From Lineus longissimus (taxonomy: Eukaryota; Nemertea; Pilidiophora; Heteronemertea; Lineidae): a DNA stretch of 64,000 nucleotides. The position numbers and the translations under genes are program-made. The stretch is taken from contig NC_088323.1 of NCBI RefSeq assembly GCF_910592395.1, positions 10,589,501 to 10,653,500 on the forward strand, written 5' to 3'. The notes below the pieces were generated by a model that ran no database searches, was not told the DNA's origin, and was given only the letters and a program-made list of their open reading frames with translations. Positions within the stretch are counted from its first letter, which is position 1. The number at the start of each line of letters is the position of its first letter. Below, one piece after another: positions 35,083-47,510 of the stretch.

Positions 35083-38000
35083 CATTCTTAAGTGCAAAAA
35101 AATATAAAGCAAAGAAATTTGACTCTCATTGGAAAGACAATAATTATAAAATCGTGATTATTGATTGATATTGATAAAAATATTGATTTAGACATTTTGA
35201 TACAGTCGAACTGTGATTTTATCAGTTAGCTTTAAACTTAAAGGTAATCCTTTTCAAAAAACATATTTATGGAACAATAAATTAATCAAAATTAATCAAA
35301 GAATGATCTTTTATAAACATTGGAAGAAAGTAGGGATAAATTATATTTCAGATACCTTTTGAATCACTGGGACCGAATGGTTTAAATGGAGAGGGTTAAT
35401 GGATGTTATTATAAATAAGATTTGGGGTTATAATTTTAACACTGATAACAATAATGTATTCATGGTACAGGATGTTGAATAACGGATGTTGGTTATGACT
35501 TTTGAACACCGCATTCTTAAGTGCAAAAAAATATAAAGCAAAGAAATTTGACTCTCATTGGAAAGACAATAAATATAAAATCGTTCATCATATCTCAATT
35601 CTTATACACTTGTGGAGCAATTGATTATGTAATAGAAATACATGAAATAGAAAACCTATCGATTATTTCTGGTCAGGAAAAAAATACTGATTTAGACATT
35701 TTGATACAGTCGAACTGTGATTTAATTAGTTTTATAAACTTAAAGATAATCCTTCTCAAAGAACATATTTATGGAACAATAAATTAATCAAAATTAATCA
35801 AAGAATGATCTTTTATAAACATTGGAAGAAAGTAGGGATAAATTATATTTCAGATTTACTAATACCAGACAAAACAGTGATACCTTTTGAATCACTGGGA
35901 CTAAAAGCAACCGAATGGTTTAAATGGAGTGGGTTAATGGATGTTATTATAAATAAAGATTTGGGGTTATAATTTTAACACTGATAACAATAATGTATTC
36001 ATGGTACTGGATGTTGAATAGCGGATGTTGGTTATGACTTTTGAACACCGCATTCTTAAGTGCAAAAAAATATAAAGCAAAGAAATTTGACTCTCATTGG
36101 AAAGACAATAATTATAAAATCGTGATTATTGATTGATATTGATAAAAATATTGATTTAGACATTTTGATACAGTCGAACTGTGATTTAATTAGCTTTAAA
36201 CTTAAAGGTAATCCTTCTCAAAAAACATATTTATGGAACAATAAATTAATCAAAAGTAATCAAAGAATGATCATTTATAAACATTGGAAGAAAGAAGGGA
36301 TAAATTATATTTCAGATTTACTAAGACCAGACGAAACAGTGATACCTTTTGAATCACTGGGACTAAAAGCAACCGAATGGTTTCAATGGAGAGGGTTAAT
36401 GGATGTTATTATAAATAAAGATTTGGGGTTATAATTTTAACACTGATAACAATAATGTATTCATGGTACTGGATGTTGAATAGCAGATGTTGGTTATGAC
36501 TTTTGAACACCGCATTCTTAAGTGCAAAAAAAAAAGCAAAGAAATTTAACTCTCATTGGAAAGACAATAATTATAAAATCGTGATTATTGATTAATATTG
36601 ATAAAAATATTGATTTAGACATTTTGATACAGTCGAACTGTGATTTAATTAGCTTTAAACTTAAAGGTAATCCTTCTCAAAAAACATATTTATGGAACAA
36701 TAAATCAATCAAAATTAATCAAAGAATGATCTTTTATAAACATTGGAAGAAAGTAGGGATAAATTATATTTCAGATTTACTAAGACCAGACAAAACAGTG
36801 ATACCTTTTGAATCACTGGGACTAAAAGCAACCGAATGGTTTAAATGGAGAGGGTTAATGGATGTTATTATAAAATAAAGATTTGGGGTTATAATTTTAA
36901 CACTGATAACAATAATGTATTCATGGTACTGGATGTTGAATAGCGGATGTTGGTTATGACTTTTGAACACCGCATTCTTAAGTGCAAAAAAATATAAAGC
37001 AAAGAAATTTGAATCTCATTGGAAAGACAATAATTATAAAATCGTGATTATTGATTGATATTGATAAAAATATTGATTTAGACATTTTGATACAGTCGAA
37101 CTGTGATTTAATTAGCTGTAAACTTAAAGGTAATCCTTCTCAAAAAACATATTTATTGAACAATAAATCAATCAAAATTAATCAAAGAATGATCTTTTAT
37201 AAACATTGGAAGAAAGTAGGGATAAATTATAATTTCAGATTTACTGAGACCAGACAAAACAGTGATACCTTTTGAATCACTGGGACTAAAAGCAACCGAA
37301 TGGTTTAAATGGAGAGGGTTAATGGATGTTATTATAAATAAAGATTTGGGATTATAATTTTAACACTGATAACAATAATGTATTCATGGTACTGGATGTT
37401 GAATAGCGGATGTTGGTTATGACTTTTGAACACCGCATTCTTAAGTGCAAAAAAAGAAGCAAAGAAATTTGACTCATTGGAAAGACAATAATTATAAAAT
37501 CGTGATTATTGATTAATATTGATAAAAATATTGATTTAGACATTTTGATACAGTCGAACTGTGATTTAATTAGCTTTAAACTTAAAGGTAATCCTTCTCA
37601 AAAAACACATTTATGGAACAATAAATCAATCAAAATTAATCAAAGAATGATCTTTTATAAACATTGGAAGAAAGTAGGGATAAATTATATTTCAGATTTA
37701 CTAAGACCAGACAAAACAGTGATACCTTTTGAATCCTTTTGAATCAGTAGGACCGAATGGTTTAAATGGAGAGGGTTAATGGATGTTATTATAAATAAGA
37801 TTTGGGGTTATAATTTTAACACTGATAACAATAATGTATTCATGGTACAGGATGTTGGTTATGACTTTTGAACACCGCATTCTTAAGTGCAAAAAAATAT
37901 AAAGCAAAGAAATTTGACTCTCATTGGAAATACAATAATTATAAAATCGTGATTATTGATTGATATTGATAAAAATTTTGATTTAGACATTTTGATACAG

Positions 38001-39787
38001 TCGAACTGTGATTTAATTAGCTTTAAACTTAAAGGTAATCCTTCTCAAAAAACATATTTATGGAACAATAAATTAATCAAAATTAATCAAAGAATGATCA
38101 TTTATAAACATTGGAAGAAAGAAGGGATAAATTATATTTCAGATTTACTAAGACCAGACGAAACAGTGATACCTTTTGAATCACTGGGATTAAAAGCAAC
38201 CGAATGGTTTCAATGGAGAGGGTTAATGGATGTTATTATAAATAAAGATTTGGGGTTATAATTTTAACACTGATAACAATAATGTATTCATGGTACTGGA
38301 TGTTGAATAGCGGATGTTGGTTATGACTTTTGAACACCGCATTCTTAAGTGCAAAAAAAAAAGCAAAGAAATTTAACTCTCATTGGAAAGACAATAATTA
38401 TAAAATCGTGATTATTGATTAATATTGATAAAAATATTGATTTAGACATTTTGATACAGTCGAACTGTGATTTAATTAGCTTTAAACTTAAAGGTAATCC
38501 TTCTCAAAAAACATATTTATTGAACAATAAATCAATCAAAAGTAATCAAAGAATGATCTTTTATAAACATTGGAAGAAAGTAGGGATAAATTATATTTCA
38601 GATTTACTGAGACCAGACAAAACAGTGATACCTTTTGAATCACTGGGACTAAAAGCAACCGAATGGTTTAAATGGAGAGGGTTAATGGATGTTATTATAA
38701 ATAAAGATTTGGGATTATAATTTTAACACTGATAACAATAATGTATTCATGGTACTGGATGTTGAATAGCGGATGTTGGTTATGACTTTTGAACACCGCA
38801 TTCTTAAGTGCAAAAAAAGAAGCAAAGAAATTTGACTCATTGGAAAGACAATAATTATAAAATCGTGATTATTGATTAATATTGATAAAAATATTGATTT
38901 AGACATTTTGATACAGTCGAACTGTGATTTAATTAGCTTTAAACTTAAAGGTAATCCTTCTCAAAAAACATATTTATGGAACAATAAATCAATCAAAATT
39001 AATCAAAGAATGATCATTTATAAACATTGGAAGAAAGAAGGGATAAATTATATTTCAGATTTACTAAGACCAGACGAAACAGTGATACCTTTTGAATCAC
39101 TGGGACTAAAAGCAACCGAATGGTTTCAATGGAGAGGGTTAATGGATGTTATTATAAATAAAGATTTGGGGTTATAATTTTAACACTGATAACAATAATG
39201 TATTCATGGTACTGGATGTTGAATAGCGGATGTTGGTTATGACTTTTGAACACCGCATTCTTAAGTGCAAAAAAAAAAGCAAAGAAATTTAACTCTCATT
39301 GGAAAGACAATAATTATAAAATCGTGATTATTGATTAATATTGATAAAAATATTGATTTAGACATTTTGATACAGTCGAACTGTGATTTAATTAGCTTTA
39401 AACTTAAAGGTAATCCTTCTCAAAAAACATATTTATTGAACAATAAATCAATCAAAATTAATCAAAGAATGATCTTTTATAAACATTGGAAGAAAGTAGG
39501 GATAAATTATATTTCAGATTTACTGAGACCAGACAAAACAGTGATACCTTTTGAATCACTGGGACTAAAAGCAACCGAATGGTTTAAATGGAGAGGGTTA
39601 ATGGATGTTATTATAAATAAAGATTTGGGATTATAATTTTAACACTGATAACAATAATGTATTCATGGTACTGGATGTTGAATAGCGGATGTTGGTTATG
39701 ACTTTTGAACACCGCATTCTTAAGTGCAAAAAAAGAAGCAAAGAAATTTGACTCATTGGAAAGACAATAATTATAAAATCGTGATTA

Positions 39788-40141
39788 TTGATTAATATTG
39801 ATAAAAATATTGATTTAGACATTTTGATACAGTCGAACTGTGATTTAATTAGCTTTAAACTTAAAGGTAATCCTTCTCAAAAAACATATTTATGGAACAA
39901 TAAATCAATCAAAATTAATCAAAGAATGATCTTTTATAAACATTGGAAGAAAGTAGGGATAAATTATATTTCAGATTTACTAAGACCAGACAAAACAGTG
40001 ATACCTTTTGAATCACTGGGACTAAAAGCAACCGAATGGTTTCAATGGAGAGGGTTAATGGATGTTATTATAAATAAGATTTGGGGTTATAATTTTAACA
40101 CTGATAACAATAATGTATTCATGGTACAGGATGTTGAATAA
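39788..40141 (+). pseudogene. Best-preserved 117-aa monomer frame of the satellite
   Basis: This monomer reads through from MINIDKNIDLDILIQSNCDL to NTDNNNVFMVQDVE and a TAA without interruption. 41218-41571 and 43186-43539 are equally long. Residues 47-90 (MIFYKHWKKVGINYISDLLR to WRGLMDVI) carry the ORF2-like signature. The initial Met lies in the sequence that replaces the long-class block, so it is probably not the ancestral start. No promoter or splice signal is evident. Confidence 0.55.
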
Positions 40142-43100
40142 CGGATGTTGGTTATGACTTTTGAACACCGCATTCTTAAGTGCAAAAAAATATAAAGCAA
40201 AGAAATTTGACTCTCATTGGAAATACAATAATTATAAAATCGTGATTATTGATTGATGTTGATAAAAATATTGATTTAGACATTTTGATACAGTCGAACT
40301 GTGATTTTATCAGTTAGCTTTAAACTTAAAGGTAATCCTTTTCAAAAAACATATTTATGGAACAATAAATTAATCAAAATTAATCAAAGAATGATCTTTT
40401 ATAAACATTGGAAGAAAGTAGGGATAAATTATATTTCAGATACCTTTTGAATCACTGGGACCGAATGGTTTAAATGGAGAGGGTTAATGGATGTTATTAT
40501 AAATAAGATTTGGGGTTATAATTTTAACACTGATAACAATAATGTATTCATGGTACAGGATGTTGAATAACGGATGTTGGTTATGACTTTTGAACACCGC
40601 ATTCTTAAGTGCAAAAAAATATAAAGCAAAGAAATTTGACTCTCATTGGAAAGACAATAAATATAAAATCGTTCATCATATCTCAATTCTTATACACTTG
40701 TGGAGCAATTGATTATGTAATAGAAATACATGAAATAGAAAACCTATCGATTATTTCTGGTCAGGAAAAAAATACTGATTTAGACATTTTGATACAGTCG
40801 AACTGTGATTTAATTAGTTTTATAAACTTAAAGATAATCCTTCTCAAAGAACATATTTATGGAACAATAAATTAATCAAAATTAATCAAAGAATGATCTT
40901 TTATAAACATTGGAAGAAAGTAGGGATAAATTATATTTCAGATTTACTAAGACCAGACAAAACAGTGATACCTTTTGAATCACTGGGACTAAAAGCAACC
41001 GAATGGTTTAAAAGGAGAGGGTTAATGGATGTTATTATAAAATAAAGATTTGGGGTTATAATTTTAACACTGATAACAATAATGTATTCATGGTACTGGA
41101 TGTTGAATAGCGGATGTTGGTTATGACTTTTGAACACCGCATTCTTAAGTGCAAAAAAATATAAAGCAAAGAAATCTGACTCTCATTGGAAAGACAATAA
41201 TTATAAAATCGTGATTATTGATTAATATTGATAAAAATATTGATTTAGACATATTGATACAGTCGAACTGTTATTTAATTAGCTTTAAACTTAAAGGTAA
41301 TCCTTCTCAAAAAACATATTTATGGAACAATAAACCAATCAAAATTAATCAAAGAATGATCTTTTATAAACATTGGAAGAAAGTAGGGATAAATCATATT
41401 TCAGATTTACTAAGACCAGACAAAACAGTGATACCTTTTGAATCACTGGGACTAAAAGCAACCGAATGGTTTCAATGGAGAGGGTTAATGGATGTTATTA
41501 TAAATAAGATTTGGGGTTATAATTTTAACACTGATAACAATAATGTATTCATGGTACAGGATGTTGAATAACGGATGTTGGTTATGACTTTTGAACACCG
41601 CATTCTTAAGTGCAAAAAAATATAAAGCAAAGAAATTTGACTCTCATTGGAAATACAATAATTATAAAATCGTGATTATTGATTGATATTGATAAAAATA
41701 TTGATTTAGACATTTTGATACAGTCGAACTGTGATTTTATCAGTTAGCTTTAAACTTAAAGGTAATCCTTTTCAAAAAACATATTTATGGAACAATAAAT
41801 TAATCAAAATTAATCAAAGAATGATCTTTTATAAACATTGGAAGAAAGTAGGGATAAATTATATTTCAGATACCTTTTGAATCACTGGGACCGAATGGTT
41901 TAAATGGAGAGGGTTAATGGATGTTATTATAAATAAGATTTGGGGTTATAATTTTAACACTGATAACAATAATGTATTCATGGTACAGGATGTTGAATAA
42001 CGGATGTTGGTTATGACTTTTGAACACCGCATTCTTAAGTGCAAAAAAATATAAAGCAAAGAAATTTGACTCTCATTGGAAAGACAATAAATATAAAATC
42101 GTTCATCATATCTCAATTCTTATACACTTGTGGAGCAATTGATTATGTAATAGAAATACATGAAATAGAAAACCTATCGATTATTTCTGGTCAGGAAAAA
42201 AATACTGATTTAGACATTTTGATACAGTCGAACTGTGATTTAATTAGTTTTATAAACTTAAAGATAATCCTTCTCAAAGAACATATTTATGGAACAATAA
42301 ATTAATCAAAATTAATCAAAGAATGATCTTTTATAAACATTGGAAGAAAGTAGGGATAAATTATATTTCAGATTTACTAAGACCAGACAAAATAGTGATA
42401 CCTTTTGAATCACTGGTACTAAAAGCAACCGAATGGTTTAAATGGAGAGGGTTAATGGATGTTATTATAAATAAGATTTGGGGTTATAATTTTAACACTG
42501 AAAACAATAATGTATTTATGGTACAGGATGTTGAATAACGGATGTTGGTTATGACTTCTGAACACCGCATTCTTAAGTGCAAAAAAATATAAAGCAAAGA
42601 AATTTGACTCTCATTGGAAAGACAATAATTATAAAATCGTTCATCATATCTCAATTCTTATACACTTGTGGAGCAATTGATTATGTAATAGAAATACATG
42701 AAATAGAAAACCTATCGATTATTTCTGGTTAGGAAAAAAATACTGATTTAGACATTTTGAGACAGTCGAACTGTGATTTAATTAGTTTTATAAACTTAAA
42801 GAAAATCCTTCTCAAAGAACATATTTATGGAACAATAAATTAATCAAAATTAATCAAAGAATGATCTTTTATAAACATTGGAAGAAAGTAGGGATAAATT
42901 ATATTTCAGATTTACTAAGACCAGACAAAACAGTGATACCTTTTGAATCACTGGGACTAAAAGCAACCGAATGGTTTAAAAGGAGAGGGTTAATGGATGT
43001 TATTATAAAATAAAGATTTGGGGTTATAATTTTAACACTGATAACAATAATGTATTCATGGTACTGGATGTTGAATAGCGGATGTTGGTTATGACTTTTG

Positions 43101-44870
43101 AACACCGCATTCTTAAGTGCAAAAAAATATAAAGCAAAGAAATCTGACTCTCATTGGAAAGACAATAATTATAAAATCGTGATTATTGATTGATATTGAT
43201 AAAAATATTGATTTAGACATTTTGATACAGTCGAACTGTGATTTAATTAGCTTTAAACTTAAAGGTAATCCTTCTCAAAAAACATATTTATTGAACAATA
43301 AATCAATCAAAATTAATCAAAGAATGATCTTTTATAAACATTGGAAGAAAGTAGGGATAAATTATATTTCAGATATACTGAGACCAGACAAAACAGTGAT
43401 ACCTTTTGAATCACTGGGACTAAAAGCAACCGAATGGTTTAAATGGAGAGGGTTAATGGATGTTATTATAAATAAGATTTGGGGTTATAATTTTAACACT
43501 GATAACAATAATGTATTCATGGTACTGGATGTTGAATAACGGATGTTGGTTATGACTTTTGAACACCGCATTCTTAAGTGCAAAAAATATAAAGCAAAGA
43601 AATTTGACTCTCATTGGAAAGACAATAATTATAAAATCGTGATTATTGATTGATATTGATAAAAATATTGATTTAGACATTTTGATACAGTCGAACTGTG
43701 ATTTTATCAGTTAGCTTTAAACTTAAAGGTAATCCTTTTCAAAAAACATATTTATGGAACAATAAATTAATCAAAATTAATCAAAGAATGATCTTTTATA
43801 AACATTGGAAGAAAGTAGGGATAGATTATATTTCAGATACCCTTTGAATCACTGGGACCGAATGGTTTAAATGGAGAGGGTTAATGGATGTTATTATAAA
43901 TAAGATTTGGGGTTATAATTTTAACACTGATAACAATAATGTATTCATGGTACAGGATGTTGAATAACGGATGTTGGTTATGACTTTTGAACACCGCATT
44001 CTTAAGTGCAAAAAAATATAAAGCAAAGAAATTTGACTCTCATTGGAAAGACAATAATTGTAAAATCGTGATTATTGATTGATATTGATAAAAATATTGA
44101 TTTAGACATTTTGATGCAGGCGAACTGTGATTTTATCAGTTAGATTTAAACTTAAAGGTAATCCTTTTCAAAAAACATATTTATGGAACAACAAATTAAT
44201 CAAAATTAATCAAAGAATAATATTTTATAAACATTGGAAGAAAGTAGGGATAAATTATATTTCAGATACCCTTTGAATCACTGGGACCGAATGGTTTAAA
44301 TGGAGAGGGTTAATGGATGTTATTATAAATCAGATTTGGGGTTATAATTTTAACACTGATAACAATAATGTATTCCTGGTACTGGATGTTGAATAACGGA
44401 TGTTGGTTATGACTTTTGAACACCGCATTCTTAAGTGCAAAAAATATAAAGCAAAGAAATTTGACTCTCATTGGAAAGACAATAATTATAAAATCGTGAT
44501 TATTGATTGATATTGATAAAAATATTGATTTAGACATTTTGATATAGTCGAACTGTGATTTTATCAGTTAGCTTTAAACTTAAAGGTAATCCTTCTCAAA
44601 AAACATATTTATGGAACAATTAATTAATCAAAATTAATCAAAGAATGATCTTTTATAAACATTGGAAGAAAGTAGGGATAAATTATATTTCAGATACCTT
44701 TTGAATCACTGGGACCGAATGGTTTAAATGGAGAGGGTTAATGGATGTTATTATAAATAAGATTTGGGGTTATAATTTTAACACTGATAACAATAATGTA
44801 TTCATGGTACAGGATGTTGAATAACGGATGTTGGTTATGACTTTTGTAAGTGTAAAAAAATATTGAATAA

Positions 44871-45113
44871 TTGGAAGCTAAGAAATTTGACTCTCATTGG
44901 AAAGACAATAATTATAAAATCGTTCATCATAATCTCAATTCTTATACACTTGAACTTGAACACGGCATTCTTAAGTGTAAAAAAATATTGAATAATTTGA
45001 AGCAAAGAAATTTGACTCTCATTGGAAAGACAATAATTATAAAATCGTTCATCATATCTCAATTCTCATACACTTGTGGAGCAATTGAAATACCAGATAA
45101 ATACATGAAATAG
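44871..45113 (+). pseudogene. Edge monomer with the longest retained upstream ORF2 segment
   Basis: The frame reads GILKCKKILNNLKQRNLTLI, GKTIIIKSFIISQFSYTCGA and IEIPDKYMK. The W/L-K-x-RNLTLIGK-(x)n-KSxxxxQFxY pattern is a hallmark of L1/Tx1-type ORF2 downstream of the reverse transcriptase. The IEIPDKYMK part is damaged in most interior monomers. The same local sequence is present twice nearby (44,880 and 45,005). Confidence 0.6.
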
Positions 45114-45305
45114 AAATACATGAAATAGATTCTGGTCAGGAAAAAATACTGATTTAGACATTTTGATACAGTCGAACTGTGATTTAATTAGTTTTAAACT
45201 TAAAGATAATCCTTCTCAAAACACATATTTATGGTACAATAAATTAATCAAATTTAATTAAAGAATGATCTTTTATAAACATTGGAAGGAAGTAGGGATA
45301 AATTA

Positions 45306-45374
45306 TACATTATTGTTATCAGTGATTCAAGAGGTATCACTGTTTTGTTCTGGTCTTAGTAAATCCGAAATCTA
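45306..45374 (-). repeat. Micro-inverted satellite piece at the outer edge of the right array
   Basis: Within an otherwise plus-strand monomer the sequence becomes cattattgttatcagtg, gattcaagaggtatcactg and ggtcttagtaaatc, which is the minus-strand sense of the repeat. The gattcaagagg variant matches the left array's inner edge monomer (8475) rather than the interior gattcaaaagg. Plus-strand sense resumes with aaacttaaagataatcc at about 45380. Confidence 0.75.
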
Positions 45375-45460
45375 GTTTTAAACTTAAAGATAATCCTTCT
45401 CAAAGAACATATTTATGGAACAATAAATTAATCAAAATTAATCAAAGAATGAAAAGCAAC

Positions 45461-46000
45461 CGAATGGTAGATAACATCACACATCTTTTTGGGACTGTCG
45501 GGGTATTCAGGAGTTTTGGGGAAATATTAAGGGCTGGCTTCAGCCATTATCAAACCAAATTAGAAAAATAAATATTTTTTTGGGGTGAGGGATGAACTAT
45601 TGTGCACAGTCATTTTTTCGGCCAATATTCACAACAGAAGATTAGAAAATTCTCTTAAACATATAGAATTCACAATAGCATGTAAAAATAACAAAAGTAG
45701 ATTTATTCAATGAGAAATGGGAACCAATTCAATACTTACTGTTAAATTTGGGGGGTGGGGTGGGGGGGGGGGAGTTGTTTTGTTTCAATACCAAAAATAT
45801 CATCAAATGTTTGTGATGTATTAATATTATAGGCCAATTAATTGTAAAGGAACATGGTGGTGTAATTTGCCAGCATGTTCCTAGCGAAAGTTCTATGTAA
45901 TGATGTTTGATTAAAAAAAAAAAAAAGAAGACTTTTGAACACCCACTTGTCTAGTGTTCCCGATAGGGCGCAACTGTCTAATCGCCAAAGTGGAATAAAT
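45461..46000. other. Non-repetitive flank with a G-rich tract
   Basis: No gene is visible. A run of Gs broken by single Ts at 45750-45772 could form a G-quadruplex. A 9-bp inverted pair, aggaacatg and catgttcct, lies near 45849-45885. Confidence 0.5.
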
Positions 46001-46125
46001 GCAAGACTTGAAAATTTAATACAACATTTTGAAATATACAGGCAAGACTTGAAAATTTAATACAACATTTTGAAATATACAGGCAACACTTGAAAAAAAC
46101 ATGGCAACATTTTGAATAAAATCTC
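46001..46125. repeat. 41-bp minisatellite, three copies
   Basis: Units start with gcaagacttgaaaatttaat at 46001 and 46042 and with the diverged gcaacacttgaaaaaaac at 46083. The first two are identical apart from their edges. Confidence 0.85.
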
Positions 46126-46794
46126 GCAACATTCACGTGACCGAACAATACCACGTGATCTTCCTTTTCCACTGAGAAACGTGATTTATTTTTTACACAC
46201 CAGGCAACGCCATTTTGCTTCCCATATTTGGCACATGCGTCATAATTTATTCATACGAATTCTGTATCCATGGTAATCGAGATTGAAGAACTAGTTTTTC
46301 TGCCGACCTGATCACCACTGGCTTATCCGCGAATAGAGTAACAATAGGGAAACACTGAAATACGGGAGACACTGACCGATGACACACTGAAACACTGAAA
46401 TACCGATCCACTGTCGTTGTGCGTATATCCATAAGGAGGAGACTTTAGGATTGACATTCACTGCTGGCTTTGGACATTGGCTGATGTCAGGGAGAGGATG
46501 GAACAGCAATAATCGTATTCATCTGAAAGAACAAGGAATTAAGATATGTTTACACCTATGACCTATTACACCTATTCTCTAAATCTACTATGAACCGTCC
46601 TTTCATGGCAGCCTGGATGACATGATTAGACCCCCGAATGGACACGCCATTTGGGCTCAAAGTACGAACCTTTCGTTCTGGCGAAGACGTGGCATGTTCA
46701 AAAGTTCTGTGGATTTAACTCTTGTGTTTTTTGCAGTCCACACAACATTTTGCCTTGCGTTCTCAAAGGCGTCTCCTGGTGAAAGGAGTAAAAA
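46126..46794. other. Intergenic stretch
   Basis: Short overlapping frames on both strands without recognisable motifs. A local cluster of ctgaaacactgaaatac-type phrases lies near 46350-46405. No gene called. Confidence 0.4.
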
Positions 46795-46982
46795 ATGTGC
46801 AGAAAAACTAATTGTCTGATTGAATAATCCGGTTATATGCATGGGGCACAAAAAGACCCTGATCCCTACATAGCTTGGGTCTAACATGATCACACCCAAG
46901 CAAAATAGGGATCAAGGTCTGTTTCTGCCCGTTATGCATATAACAGGATTATTTAATGAGACAATTAGTTTTCCTGTACATA
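46795..46982. mobile_element. Hairpin MITE, ~188 bp with ~80-bp inverted arms
   Basis: The left arm (from atgtgcagaaaaactaattg through ataatcc, ggttatatgcat and gatccctac to agcttgggt) pairs with the right arm (acccaagca, tagggatcaagg, atgcatataacagg, attatttaatgagacaatta). The arms match with scattered mismatches and leave a short loop near 46884-46895. No coding content. Structure and size fit a foldback MITE. No clear target duplication was seen. Confidence 0.75.
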
Positions 46983-47510
46983 TATATTATCATCCTAAGA
47001 AAATCAGGGGTTAATGTTAATGTTAATGTCCCCCCCCCCCCCCACGAGATATTCAATTTATATAAAAACGATATCCAAACTCGCATTCACTCTCCGACAT
47101 GTATGATTAACAAATAATTGGCGGGCAAGAAATCTTTTGGAGGATGACATCAATAGACCTCGAATGGACAAGCTATTCTTCATGTTTATAAATTATCAAG
47201 ACCTACCCTCACAAGCCCTTGTCTGACAACAAACTATCTTCTTGCAGAGAAGCCCATGTCCCAACACAGGTGCCTTCAGAAAGACTGCAATGAGACTGTC
47301 CTCCCATATTAGGTCTTCGCAACTCTTTGGCTGTAGACATTCTGTTGTCTTGGCTGATGGATGGATGGATGGATGGCATGAAAAAAAAAAAGAATATGTC
47401 TAAAAGTGTAAAACAGGCCACATTGTTAACCATGGCCATAGAAGCCCGGGCAGAAAAATTGGGGGCCCGAACACCTATGGCCACAATCAACAATCCTGGG
47501 CACTCAAGCA
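46983..47510. repeat. Simple-sequence stretch: poly-C and GGAT repeat
   Basis: A run of 14 Cs at 47030-47043 follows ttaatgttaatgttaatg. A (GGAT)n tract lies at about 47356-47376. Open frames of about 100 codons here cross these tracts and the poly-A at 47381-47391, so I do not call them genes. Confidence 0.6.

Larger units (their letters stand above)
25839..45460 (+). repeat. Right satellite array, ~41 monomers of 429-540 bp, inverted relative to the left array
   Basis: The phrase gcattcttaagtgc recurs about every 429, 442, 460 or 539 bp from 25863 to 44425. Coding sense is plus. The 460 class replaces about 120 bp present in the 539 class (the part reading FLYTCGAIDYVIEIHEIENL) with a short gtgattattgattgatattg segment. 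The 429 class also lacks about 30 bp, including ttactaagaccagac. Reading the monomer in order gives KQRNLTLIGKTINIKSFIIS, then NCDLISFKLKGNPSQKTYLW, then YKHWKKVGINYISDLL, an order found in the region after the reverse transcriptase of L1/Tx1-type ORF2 proteins. The left array is almost all long-class. Confidence 0.93.

Noticed and set aside
25556-45062. Many minus-strand open frames in the right satellite array (for example 26625-26849, 29390-29581, 43453-43680)
   Set aside because: They are antisense shadows of the repeated monomer. They recur only because the monomer does and have no domain similarity.
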